Positions 1-5,013 of a DNA stretch of 5,429 nucleotides are shown here, in pieces. The DNA is from an uncultured bacterium (GTDB lineage Bacteria > Cyanobacteriota > Vampirovibrionia > Gastranaerophilales > Gastranaerophilaceae), in assembly GCA_949299435.1 (NCBI GenBank), contig CASGAK010000012.1, positions 1 through 5,429 of the forward strand, written 5' to 3'. Numbering within the stretch: position 1 is the stretch's first letter; every line of letters begins with the position of its first letter. A program made the position numbers and the translations under genes. Below the pieces are notes generated by a model. The model had not been told where the DNA came from and searched no databases. It worked only from the letters and a program-made list of their open reading frames with translations.

Positions 1-22
1 GGTTTTCATCGTTTACTTATTT

Positions 23-51
23 ATTATAACAAATCTTTTTATCTTGTGCAA
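23..51 (-). promoter_or_regulatory. Possible divergent promoter at the left edge
   Basis: Read on the minus strand, TTGCAC (51-46) is followed after 17 bp by a perfect TATAAT (28-23). The -10 matches consensus; the -35 matches in only three of six positions. An ATG AAA ACC lies immediately downstream at 9-1, which could be the first three codons of a gene leaving the window to the left. No Shine-Dalgarno sequence precedes that ATG and the leader would be only about 7 nt, so the true start may lie outside the window. AT-rich DNA produces such matches by chance, so this is a moderate-to-weak call. Confidence 0.35.
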
Positions 52-194
52 GGATAGTTAAAATTATACATTATTTCGTGTGATTTTTCTAAACATTCTA
101 TTCATTTTTTGCGGTGTAAAAGGTATTTCACAATCACTTAAATTATATACAACTTAATAAATTTTGAAGATTTATACTCAAACTTTTTCAGCCA

Positions 195-223
195 TTGAAA
201 TCAATTTTTACTTGTTGTAAAAT
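195..223 (+). promoter_or_regulatory. Sigma70-type promoter for the adk operon
   Basis: TTGAAA (195-200) and TAAAAT (218-223) are separated by exactly 17 bp, each one or two bases off consensus. Transcription would begin near 230, giving a leader of about 25 to 85 nt depending on which adk start is used. The rest of the noncoding stretch from 10 to 255 is AT-rich, and I see no gene, RNA or clear operator in it. This promoter would drive adk, map, the SMR gene and probably the 217-residue gene as one transcript. Confidence 0.55.
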
Positions 224-315
224 TATTATGTATTAGAACACGACAAAGAAATGAGATGATTATGGATATTATTGAAAATAAAACAGAATTTAAAAATTTA
301 GAAAAGAGTACAGTT

Positions 316-978
316 ATGAAAAAAGAATTAATTTTCTTAGGACCTCCGGCTTGCGGAAAAGGAACTCAGACTACAAAGTTAGCAGAATTTTTAAACCTGC
401 CTCATGTTGACACCGGCTCACTTTTGAGAGCTGAAATTAAAAATCAAACTCCAGATGGAGTTGTAGCAAAATCATTCATCGACAAAGGTCAATTAGTACC
501 GGTTGATTTAGTTGCAAAAATTATCAAAAACAGATTATCTCAAGATGATTGTCGCGATGGGTATATCTTAGACGGATATCCTAGAAGTGTTGAACAGGCT
601 GATAAACTCGATGTAATTAACAACGAAATTAACAGCAAAAGAGATGTCGAAGTTGATTTTAGAGCAATATACTTTGATATAGACACAAATGTACTTGTAG
701 AAAGAATTGTAAATCGTCGTTCTTGTCCTGTATGCGGTGAAATTTATAATCTCGCATTTAAAGCTCCCCAAAAAGACGGCATCTGTGACAAATGCGGTAC
801 TGAGCTTGTTCAAAGAAAAGACGATACAAGAGAAGTCGCTCAAGCAAGATTTGATACATACTTCCATGAAACAGCTCCTTTAATTGAGTATTATAAAAAC
901 AAAGGAACTCTAAAGACAATAGATGCTAATGGCTCTATTGACGAAGTGTGGGAACGTTTACTTGAAGTAATTAAATAA
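316..978 (+). CDS. adk: Adenylate kinase with zinc-binding LID
   Basis: Catalyses ATP + AMP = 2 ADP in the cytoplasm, balancing the adenylate pool. Counted from the ATG at 316 (220 aa, normal for the bacterial long form), the P-loop GPPACGKGT is at residues 9-17, the AMP-site HVDTGSLLR near 30-38, the DGYPR motif near 86-90, and the QRKDD arginine/aspartate motif after the LID. The LID carries CPVCG and CDKCG, i.e. Cys137, 140, 157 and 160, the four-cysteine zinc site known in many bacterial Adks. The P-loop has Ala-Cys where Gly-Ala/Ser is commoner. The frame stays open upstream, with possible starts at 256 (ATG) and 262 (ATG) that add about 18-20 residues. I chose 316 because homologues begin 6-8 residues before the P-loop and an AAAAGAG sequence precedes it by about 7 nt, but this start is uncertain. 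First gene of the operon; map follows after about 54 bp. Confidence 0.96.
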   Translation: MKKELIFLGPPACGKGTQTTKLAEFLNLPHVDTGSLLRAEIKNQTPDGVVAKSFIDKGQLVPVDLVAKIIKNRLSQDDCRDGYILDGYPRSVEQADKLDVINNEINSKRDVEVDFRAIYFDIDTNVLVERIVNRRSCPVCGEIYNLAFKAPQKDGICDKCGTELVQRKDDTREVAQARFDTYFHETAPLIEYYKNKGTLKTIDANGSIDEVWERLLEVIK

Positions 979-984
979 AAAAGA

Positions 985-1018
985 AAGGAGCATTGCGATT
1001 AAATTAATTAATAATCGC
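985..1018 (+). promoter_or_regulatory. Shine-Dalgarno followed by hairpin before map
   Basis: A strong ribosome binding sequence, AAGGAG (985-990), lies 42 nt before the map ATG, too far for direct use. Between them is a perfect inverted repeat: GCGATTA (995-1001) and TAATCGC (1012-1018), a 7-bp stem with a 10-nt AT loop. Folding would bring the AAGGAG nearer the start, though still at about 18 nt. There is no T-run after the stem, so it is not an intrinsic terminator. Only a weak AGG (1019-1021, 11 nt before ATG) is otherwise available. The arms are clear in the sequence; the role in translation control is inference. Confidence 0.45.
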
Positions 1019-1032
1019 AGGCTAAAGATACA

Positions 1033-1785
1033 ATGATTCACAAAAAATCAAGAGATGAAATTAAACGCATGCGTCATGCCGGTCATATTGTAGCTCTTGT
1101 TCACCAAAAAATGAAAGAAGTGATAGAGCCCGGTATCAGCACAAAAGAACTTGACGACATCGCTTATCGTATAATTAAAGAAAACAGAGCTGTACCGACA
1201 TTTTTAGGCTATGCGGGATTTCCTGCTTCAATTTGTGCATCAATTAACGAGCAGGTAGTACATGGGATCCCTAACGAAAATGTCAAAGTGAAAGAAGGCG
1301 ATATAATCTCAATTGATGTCGGAGCAACTTACGGAGGTATGGTAGGTGATGGTGCCTGGACATATCCTGTCGGAAAAATAACTCCTGAAATTCAAAGACT
1401 TTTAAATACAACAGAAGAAGCTCTTTTTGAAGGTATTAAGCAAATGCGTGAAGGAAATGTTTTAGATGACGTATCAAAAGCTATTGAACGAGTTGCCAAT
1501 AGAGAGAATTTGGGAATTGTAAGACAATACGGCGGTCACGGTGTCGGTCATGAAATGCATGAAGAACCTTTCCTTTTTAACTATAGCGTAGGTAACCAAA
1601 CTCCCTTAAAACAAGGTTATGTAATTGCTATTGAGCCGATGCTTAATCTAGGAGGAGATGATGTCGTCGTAGCTGATGATGAATGGACTGTATCCACTAC
1701 GGACCAAAAACCTTCCGCTCATTTTGAACATACGGTACTTGTGACAGATAACGAACCGCTTATTATTACAAAACTTATGGCATAG
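1033..1785 (+). CDS. map: Methionine aminopeptidase, type I
   Basis: Cytoplasmic metalloenzyme that removes the initiator Met from new proteins after deformylation. The 250-aa length is typical of the bacterial type Ia form without N-terminal extension. All five metal ligands of the pita-bread fold can be placed: Asp95 (ISIDVGA), Asp106 (GDGAWT), His169 (GGHGVGH), Glu201 (AIEPM) and Glu232 (HFEHTV). The substrate-pocket histidines His77 (VVHGIP) and His176 (MHEEP) are also present, so the enzyme looks active. ATG 1033 is the only usable start: an in-frame stop lies at 1012-1014, inside the upstream hairpin. No strong Shine-Dalgarno lies at normal spacing. adk-map adjacency is ancestral in the secY-adk-map part of the ribosomal protein cluster; here an SMR gene follows instead of infA. 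Confidence 0.97.
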   Translation: MIHKKSRDEIKRMRHAGHIVALVHQKMKEVIEPGISTKELDDIAYRIIKENRAVPTFLGYAGFPASICASINEQVVHGIPNENVKVKEGDIISIDVGATYGGMVGDGAWTYPVGKITPEIQRLLNTTEEALFEGIKQMREGNVLDDVSKAIERVANRENLGIVRQYGGHGVGHEMHEEPFLFNYSVGNQTPLKQGYVIAIEPMLNLGGDDVVVADDEWTVSTTDQKPSAHFEHTVLVTDNEPLIITKLMA

Positions 1786-1791
1786 GTGAAA

Positions 1792-2109
1792 ATGGGCTGG
1801 GGTTATTTAATTTTAGCAATTATTTTTGAAGTATTCGAAACTACTATGATGAAATTATCGAACGGTCTTTCAAATATTATTCCATCAGTTTTAATGTTTG
1901 TAGGATATATAGCGAGTTTTGCAATGCTTGCTATTGCTTTAAAAACTATCGACGTCAGCGTCGCTTACGCAATATGGTCAGCTATAGGTATTATTCTAAT
2001 TTCAATTATCGGAATTTTTTATTTCGGAGAATCCGTTTCACTTGCCAAAGTAATATCAATCCTTGTTATTATTACTGGGGTTGTTTCACTGAAACTTTGT
2101 ACTCAATAA
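1792..2109 (+). CDS. Small multidrug resistance (SMR) family transporter
   Basis: Four-helix inner-membrane transporter that works as a dimer, exchanging protons for cationic compounds. From ATG 1792 it has 105 residues, the usual SMR size. Four hydrophobic helices run at about 5-22, 31-50, 56-75 and 83-101. The essential membrane glutamate is Glu13 (IFEVF, equals EmrE Glu14), followed by TTMMK; the AYAIWSAIG block with Tyr59 and Trp62 matches EmrE Tyr60/Trp63. Glu16 is odd: this site is Gly17 in EmrE-like exporters and Trp16 in Gdx guanidinium exporters, so the substrate cannot be assigned to either subtype. A GTG at 1786 directly abuts the map stop and is an alternative start; I prefer ATG 1792 because AGG sits 5 nt before it. 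The tight spacing suggests translational coupling to map. Confidence 0.93.
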   Translation: MGWGYLILAIIFEVFETTMMKLSNGLSNIIPSVLMFVGYIASFAMLAIALKTIDVSVAYAIWSAIGIILISIIGIFYFGESVSLAKVISILVIITGVVSLKLCTQ

Positions 2110-2131
2110 TCTGAAAATAAGGAGAAAATTA

Positions 2132-2785
2132 ATGAAATATTATATCGGTCTTTCACTTGCAGCTACTTCAAGCGTAGATACCGGTGTCGCAATTTTAGAT
2201 GAATTTAACAATATTATATTCGTCGATAAACTCTATAAAATGAATGATATAATATTTTTCTTTGATAACTATTCCTCCATAAAAGACAGTGAAATTTGTA
2301 TATCATTGGCTTGGGACAGAACAATGCTTAACGGTAAATGGCGAATTTTATCTAAGCCTTATCAATTAGTATCTTCTAACCCTAATATGCCAAATCAGGA
2401 CAATTGGACTCAAAGATTCTCTACTCGTGGTGCTGAGTATTTTAAATCTTTAAGCGAAAAAGGTGCTTCTATAAACAGATTTGAGCTATATCTTACAAGA
2501 CAAAGTCTGCATCTCAATTCATGCTACAAAGAACGCTCTCCTGCTGACTGCAAATTCTTACAACAAGTCCTTAAAAATGAATGGGGCTTTGAAGATATTC
2601 CTGTAAATATGATGCCTATGTCACAACTAGAAGCAATCGTCGGGGCTGTTTTAGCTAAAGAGAATTATCAAAACCCTCAAAATATAAAACAAATTTCTAC
2701 CTTTAGAGATTTTCCCGTAATTGATGTCATAAAAAATCCTAAAAATTTATTTGAAATCGGTCAGCAGACAAAAATCAACATCTAA
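2132..2785 (+). CDS. Uncharacterised protein, possible RNase H-like fold
   Basis: I do not recognise this 217-aa gene with certainty. A textbook Shine-Dalgarno AAGGAG (2119-2124) lies 7 nt before the ATG, and codon use matches its neighbours, so it is a real gene. No signal peptide or membrane helix is visible. The N-terminus (YYIGLSLAATSS, then TGVAILDEFNNIIFVDKLY) reads as three adjacent beta strands, a fourth strand follows at 55-61 (EICISLAW), and SQLEAIVGAVLAKE at 164-177 looks like the C-terminal helix seen in DUF429/RuvC-like proteins. That suggests an RNase H-like fold, but the first strand has Ser where the catalytic Asp is expected, so nuclease activity is doubtful. It follows the SMR gene by 22 bp, probably in the same operon. 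Its last 12 codons and stop overlap, on the opposite strand, the 3' end of the XRE remnant. Confidence 0.85.
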   Translation: MKYYIGLSLAATSSVDTGVAILDEFNNIIFVDKLYKMNDIIFFFDNYSSIKDSEICISLAWDRTMLNGKWRILSKPYQLVSSNPNMPNQDNWTQRFSTRGAEYFKSLSEKGASINRFELYLTRQSLHLNSCYKERSPADCKFLQQVLKNEWGFEDIPVNMMPMSQLEAIVGAVLAKENYQNPQNIKQISTFRDFPVIDVIKNPKNLFEIGQQTKINI

Positions 2786-2932
2786 TGCATCAGCTATTGC
2801 AAAAAGTTTTTTTAAACTGATATTTTTCTGCCCTCTTTCTACTCGGGTTACATATTCTATTGATAAATCAACCATCTCGGCAAGTTTCTCCTGAGATAGT
2901 CCCTTTTTAAAATAAAAGTCAGCTCTCGATGA
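2747..2932 (-). pseudogene. 5'-truncated XRE-family helix-turn-helix gene
   Basis: The minus strand has a 61-codon open frame ending in TAA at 2749-2747. It reads KKGLSQEKLAEMVDLS, then IEYVTRVERGQKNISLKKL and FAIADALDVDFCLL: the Cro/C1-type DNA-binding domain from the end of helix 1 (the G-L-S-Q-E-K-L-A helix 2, the recognition helix around DLSIEYVTRVERG, then helices 4 and 5). An in-frame TAA at 2935-2933 lies only 8 codons before KKG, with no ATG, GTG or TTG between. The first ATG (2875) falls after helix 2 and lacks a properly spaced ribosome site. So the gene has lost its 5' end and probably most of helix 1. It follows the 173-residue gene by about 22 bp and overlaps the opposite gene's last 39 bases. 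Domain identity is seen with confidence; calling it a remnant rather than a non-standard-start gene is inference. Confidence 0.75.
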
Positions 2933-2945
2933 TTATATTGACTTT
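2915..2945 (-). terminator. Weak inverted repeat, possible terminator
   Basis: On the minus strand, AAAGTCA (2945-2939) pairs perfectly with TGACTTT (2921-2915), followed by the T-rich TATTTT. It lies 9 bp after the stop of the 173-residue gene, where a terminator would be expected. The stem is only 7 bp with two G-C pairs and a 17-nt loop, and a competing pairing CTCGA/TCGAG overlaps it, so it would be weak. It sits at the 5' end of the XRE remnant, so it could instead be part of that gene's decayed start. Confidence 0.3.
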
Positions 2946-2954
2946 CGAGGATAC

Positions 2955-3476
2955 CTAATTCTCTTTTGTAAGCAAAAGACTAAGGGCAGCTCCTAGAAGT
3001 GCACCAATTCCCATTCCCCATTTGAATCCGTTCCACTTTATTGTACCCATTGCCTTTGAGGTTACTGTGTCCATCAAGCTCTCATCTTTTTTATATTTTT
3101 TAAAATTATCGGCAAATTCTTTTTTTAATATCGTCACTTTATTTTTGTCGGTTATAGACTCTTTCAGTTCTCGACATTTGTCTGCAATTGATGAAATAGT
3201 CTCATTTACTCCCATTCCATTCAAAAATATCTTTGACTCATTGGATAATTTATCTTTTGAAATTTCATCAGCTATAGTCTGTAAAGTTTTAATATCTTTT
3301 TCTGCATTTCTTTTTGTAACACGAAATGCAGTATTTACAAAAACATCTTTATTGACAGGCAAATAATAACAAGTCATTCCTAAAAGTCCACCTAAAATAG
3401 TAGAACCGACTCTTTTAGATTTTGGTGATATTTGTGAAGACTGTGAATAGTTTAACGATGGATCAATATAAGTCAT
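2955..3476 (-). CDS. Uncharacterised protein with two hydrophobic segments
   Basis: I do not recognise this gene. From the ATG at 3476 it encodes 173 residues: a polar Ser-rich N-terminus (1-22), a glycine-rich hydrophobic segment (about 23-41, VGSTILGGLLGMTCYYLP), a long charged, probably helical middle (about 55-140, rich in Lys/Glu/Asp), and a second Gly/Ala/Leu hydrophobic segment (150-170, GMGIGALLGAALSLLL) ending in TKEN. The layout suggests a membrane-associated protein with a helical domain between two anchors; the G-x3-G spacings favour close helix packing. The frame extends to a GTG at 3500, but a perfect GGAGG ends 7 nt before ATG 3476, which fixes the start. It lies 55 bp after tmk on the same strand. 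Codon use resembles its neighbours. Low complexity and no known motif suggest a lineage-specific family. Confidence 0.82.
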   Translation of the reverse strand: MTYIDPSLNYSQSSQISPKSKRVGSTILGGLLGMTCYYLPVNKDVFVNTAFRVTKRNAEKDIKTLQTIADEISKDKLSNESKIFLNGMGVNETISSIADKCRELKESITDKNKVTILKKEFADNFKKYKKDESLMDTVTSKAMGTIKWNGFKWGMGIGALLGAALSLLLTKEN

Positions 3477-3511
3477 AAAAGGACCTCCGCTTACTTTCAC
3501 TGAAATTAAAA

Positions 3512-3537
3512 AGCTAACATAAAAAAATTTGCTAGCT
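3512..3537 (-). terminator. Weak hairpin at the tmk stop, possible terminator
   Basis: On the minus strand AGCTAGC (3537-3531) can pair with GTTAGCT (3518-3512), six Watson-Crick pairs plus one G-U, with a 12-nt AT loop and then TTTTAATTT. The upstream arm contains the tmk stop codon. It could end or thin out tmk transcription before the 173-residue gene. The stem has few G-C pairs, so readthrough is likely. Confidence 0.35.
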
Positions 3538-4152
3538 AGGTAAATACTTTTTTACAATTTTTTTAAGGTCTTCAAAAACCTCATCAATTGACTTCACTGA
3601 ATTTATAACTTTAATACGTTCTGGTTCTTCTTTTGCAATTTCCAAATAGCCGTTTCTGACTCTGTTATGGAAATCAATTCCTGCATTTTCCATTCTATCT
3701 TTATCTTTACCTACACGTTCCATTGAAGTCGCGACATCTATATCAAATACAATTGTTAAATCAGGTTTTTTACCATCTGTAGCAAGATTATTTAACATTT
3801 TTATACGCTCAATATCTAACCCTCTGCCATATCCTTGGTAAGCAACAGTAGAATCAATATGTCTGTCACAAAGAACTATTTTACCTGAAGCTACTGCAGG
3901 TTTTACGATTATATCAATATTTTGTGCACGATCAGCTAAAAACAAAAAAGATTCACAACGATCTGATACAACACCGTCATAGTTTAAAAGAATTTCTCTG
4001 ACTTTTTCTCCTAATCCCTTCGCTCCAGGCTCACGTGTCAATATGACTTCATAGCCTGATTTTTCCAAATAATCCTTTAATAAATTTATCTGAGTAGTTT
4101 TTCCACACCCGTCTGCTCCCTCAAATGTTATAAATAATCCTTTTTCACTCAT
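3532..4152 (-). CDS. tmk: Thymidylate kinase
   Basis: Cytoplasmic dTMP kinase making dTDP from dTMP and ATP, required for dTTP synthesis. From ATG 4152 it has 206 residues, the usual length. Visible motifs: P-loop EGADGCGKTT (11-20), TREPG (39-43) for the nucleotide base site, the DRH motif (96-98, commonly DRY) followed by STVAYQGYGRGL, and the LID DRME (152-155) with FHNRVRNGY. There is no basic residue inside the P-loop and Arg153 is in the LID, the E. coli-like (type II) arrangement. The frame extends to 4173, but AGGAG ends 5 nt before ATG 4152 and homologues start there. The gene begins about 30 bp past the terminator of rplA. A TATGAT (4182-4177) could be a -10 box but no good -35 accompanies it, so expression by readthrough is possible. 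Confidence 0.96.
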   Translation of the reverse strand: MSEKGLFITFEGADGCGKTTQINLLKDYLEKSGYEVILTREPGAKGLGEKVREILLNYDGVVSDRCESFLFLADRAQNIDIIVKPAVASGKIVLCDRHIDSTVAYQGYGRGLDIERIKMLNNLATDGKKPDLTIVFDIDVATSMERVGKDKDRMENAGIDFHNRVRNGYLEIAKEEPERIKVINSVKSIDEVFEDLKKIVKKYLPS

Positions 4153-4182
4153 ATGCTCTCCTATAAAAAACATTTTATCATA

Positions 4183-4212
4183 AAAAAAGGCACCTTTCTC
4201 GGTGCCTTTTTT
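4183..4212 (-). terminator. Rho-independent terminator after rplA
   Basis: Perfect inverted repeat: AAAAAAGGCACC (4183-4194) and GGTGCCTTTTTT (4201-4212) around a 6-nt loop. On the minus strand the six G-C-rich pairs are followed by a run of seven T, the classic intrinsic terminator, 18 bp after the rplA stop. The structure is symmetric and could also stop plus-strand transcription, but no plus-strand gene runs into it. It separates the ribosomal protein operon from tmk. Confidence 0.92.
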
Positions 4213-4229
4213 AAATTATTAAAAAACTG

Positions 4230-4955
4230 CTATGATACAAGTTCTTTAACTTCAGCTGCAAAATTCTTAGGATCCAATTTAATTCCAGGGCCCATTGTAG
4301 TTGACAGGTAAACTGATTTCACAAAAGTTCCTTTTGCAGATGACGGTTTTGCTCTTAATACAGCATCAGCTAATGTTGCAAAGTTCTTAATCAAGTCTTC
4401 TTCTACAAATTGAACTTTTCCAATAGGACAGTGAATCATACCTTGTTTATCAGCTCTAAATTCAACTTTACCAGCTTTTGCATCTTTAACAGCTTTAGCT
4501 ACGTCCATTGTTACAGTACCGGTTTTGGGGTTTGGCATAAGACCTTTAGGTCCTAATACTCTACCTAATTTACCCAACATACCCATGCAATCAGGTGTTG
4601 CTATCAAGGTATCAAATTCAAACCAGCCATCTGAAATTTTATCAATGATTTCTTCAGCACCAGCATAATCAGCACCAGCATCTTTTGCTTCTGTAGCTTT
4701 TGCACCTTTGGCAATTACACAAACTCTTACTGTTTTACCTAAGCCTGCCGGCAAAACTACTGTTGATCTGATTTGTTGATCAGCTTGACGAACATCAATA
4801 CCTAATCTCATATGACATTCTACTGTTTCATTGAATTTTGCTAATTCTTTTGATATTTCTTGTAATTTTTTAATTGCATTTACTGCTGTTGACGGTTGTT
4901 CAAATCCATCAAGCATTTCTTGCATTTTCTTTTGTTTTTTTGTTAATTTTGACAT
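4230..4955 (-). CDS. rplA: 50S ribosomal protein L1
   Basis: Primary 23S rRNA-binding protein that forms the mobile L1 arm at the ribosomal E site; in many bacteria it also represses its own operon by binding mRNA. The 241 aa match the family (about 230-240). Diagnostic blocks: RLGIDVRQADQQIRSTV (50-66), the domain II core with ATPDCMGMLGKLGR (119-132), and the L1 signature GPKGLMPNPKTGTV (135-148), then GKVEFRADKQGMIHCPIGK (162-180) and the C-terminal TMGPGIKLDP (220-229). The start is well supported: AAAGGA lies 7 nt before the ATG at 4955. rplK precedes it by 58 bp, the universal rplK-rplA order. rplJ-rplL, which often follow, do not: a strong terminator comes next. Confidence 0.98.
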   Translation of the reverse strand: MSKLTKKQKKMQEMLDGFEQPSTAVNAIKKLQEISKELAKFNETVECHMRLGIDVRQADQQIRSTVVLPAGLGKTVRVCVIAKGAKATEAKDAGADYAGAEEIIDKISDGWFEFDTLIATPDCMGMLGKLGRVLGPKGLMPNPKTGTVTMDVAKAVKDAKAGKVEFRADKQGMIHCPIGKVQFVEEDLIKNFATLADAVLRAKPSSAKGTFVKSVYLSTTMGPGIKLDPKNFAAEVKELVS

Positions 4956-4980
4956 TTCTTTATCCTTTCGTGGTAATAAC

Positions 4981-5006
4981 GGATTTTACAATCATGTAAA
5001 AAATCC
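4981..5006 (-). promoter_or_regulatory. Hairpin between rplK and rplA
   Basis: In the 58-bp gap, minus-strand GGATTTTTTACA (5006-4995) pairs with TGTAAAATCC (4990-4981): ten pairs with a two-base T bulge and a TGAT tetraloop. No T-run follows, so it is not a terminator. It sits about 25 nt before the rplA ATG. A role in mRNA processing, differential expression or L1 autoregulation is possible but unproven; it lacks an obvious copy of the 23S L1 site. Confidence 0.4.
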
Positions 5007-5013
5007 TTCCATC

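Noticed and set aside
110..140. Imperfect GTGTAAA/TTTCAC repeat as an operator ahead of adk
   Set aside because: Six matching bases with an extra T in one arm; expected by chance in AT-rich noncoding DNA and not near the -10/-35 pair.
568..867. 99-codon minus-strand open frame inside adk
   Set aside because: Antisense shadow of adk, which has all family motifs; no ribosome site and no recognisable domain.
995..1018. Intrinsic terminator between adk and map
   Set aside because: The stem is real but no T-run follows it on the plus strand, and map directly follows in the same operon.
1786..2955. Defence or toxin-antitoxin system made of the SMR gene, the 217-residue gene and the XRE remnant
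   Set aside because: The XRE frame is truncated, on the opposite strand, and convergent with the other two; neither plus-strand gene resembles a toxin. Nothing beyond proximity supports a system.
3022..3366. 114-codon plus-strand open frame
   Set aside because: Phe/Ser-rich antisense shadow of the 173-residue minus-strand gene, which has a perfect GGAGG at its start; this frame has none.
4977..5013. Terminator between rplK and rplA
   Set aside because: The hairpin lacks a downstream T-run on the minus strand, and rplK-rplA are normally cotranscribed.
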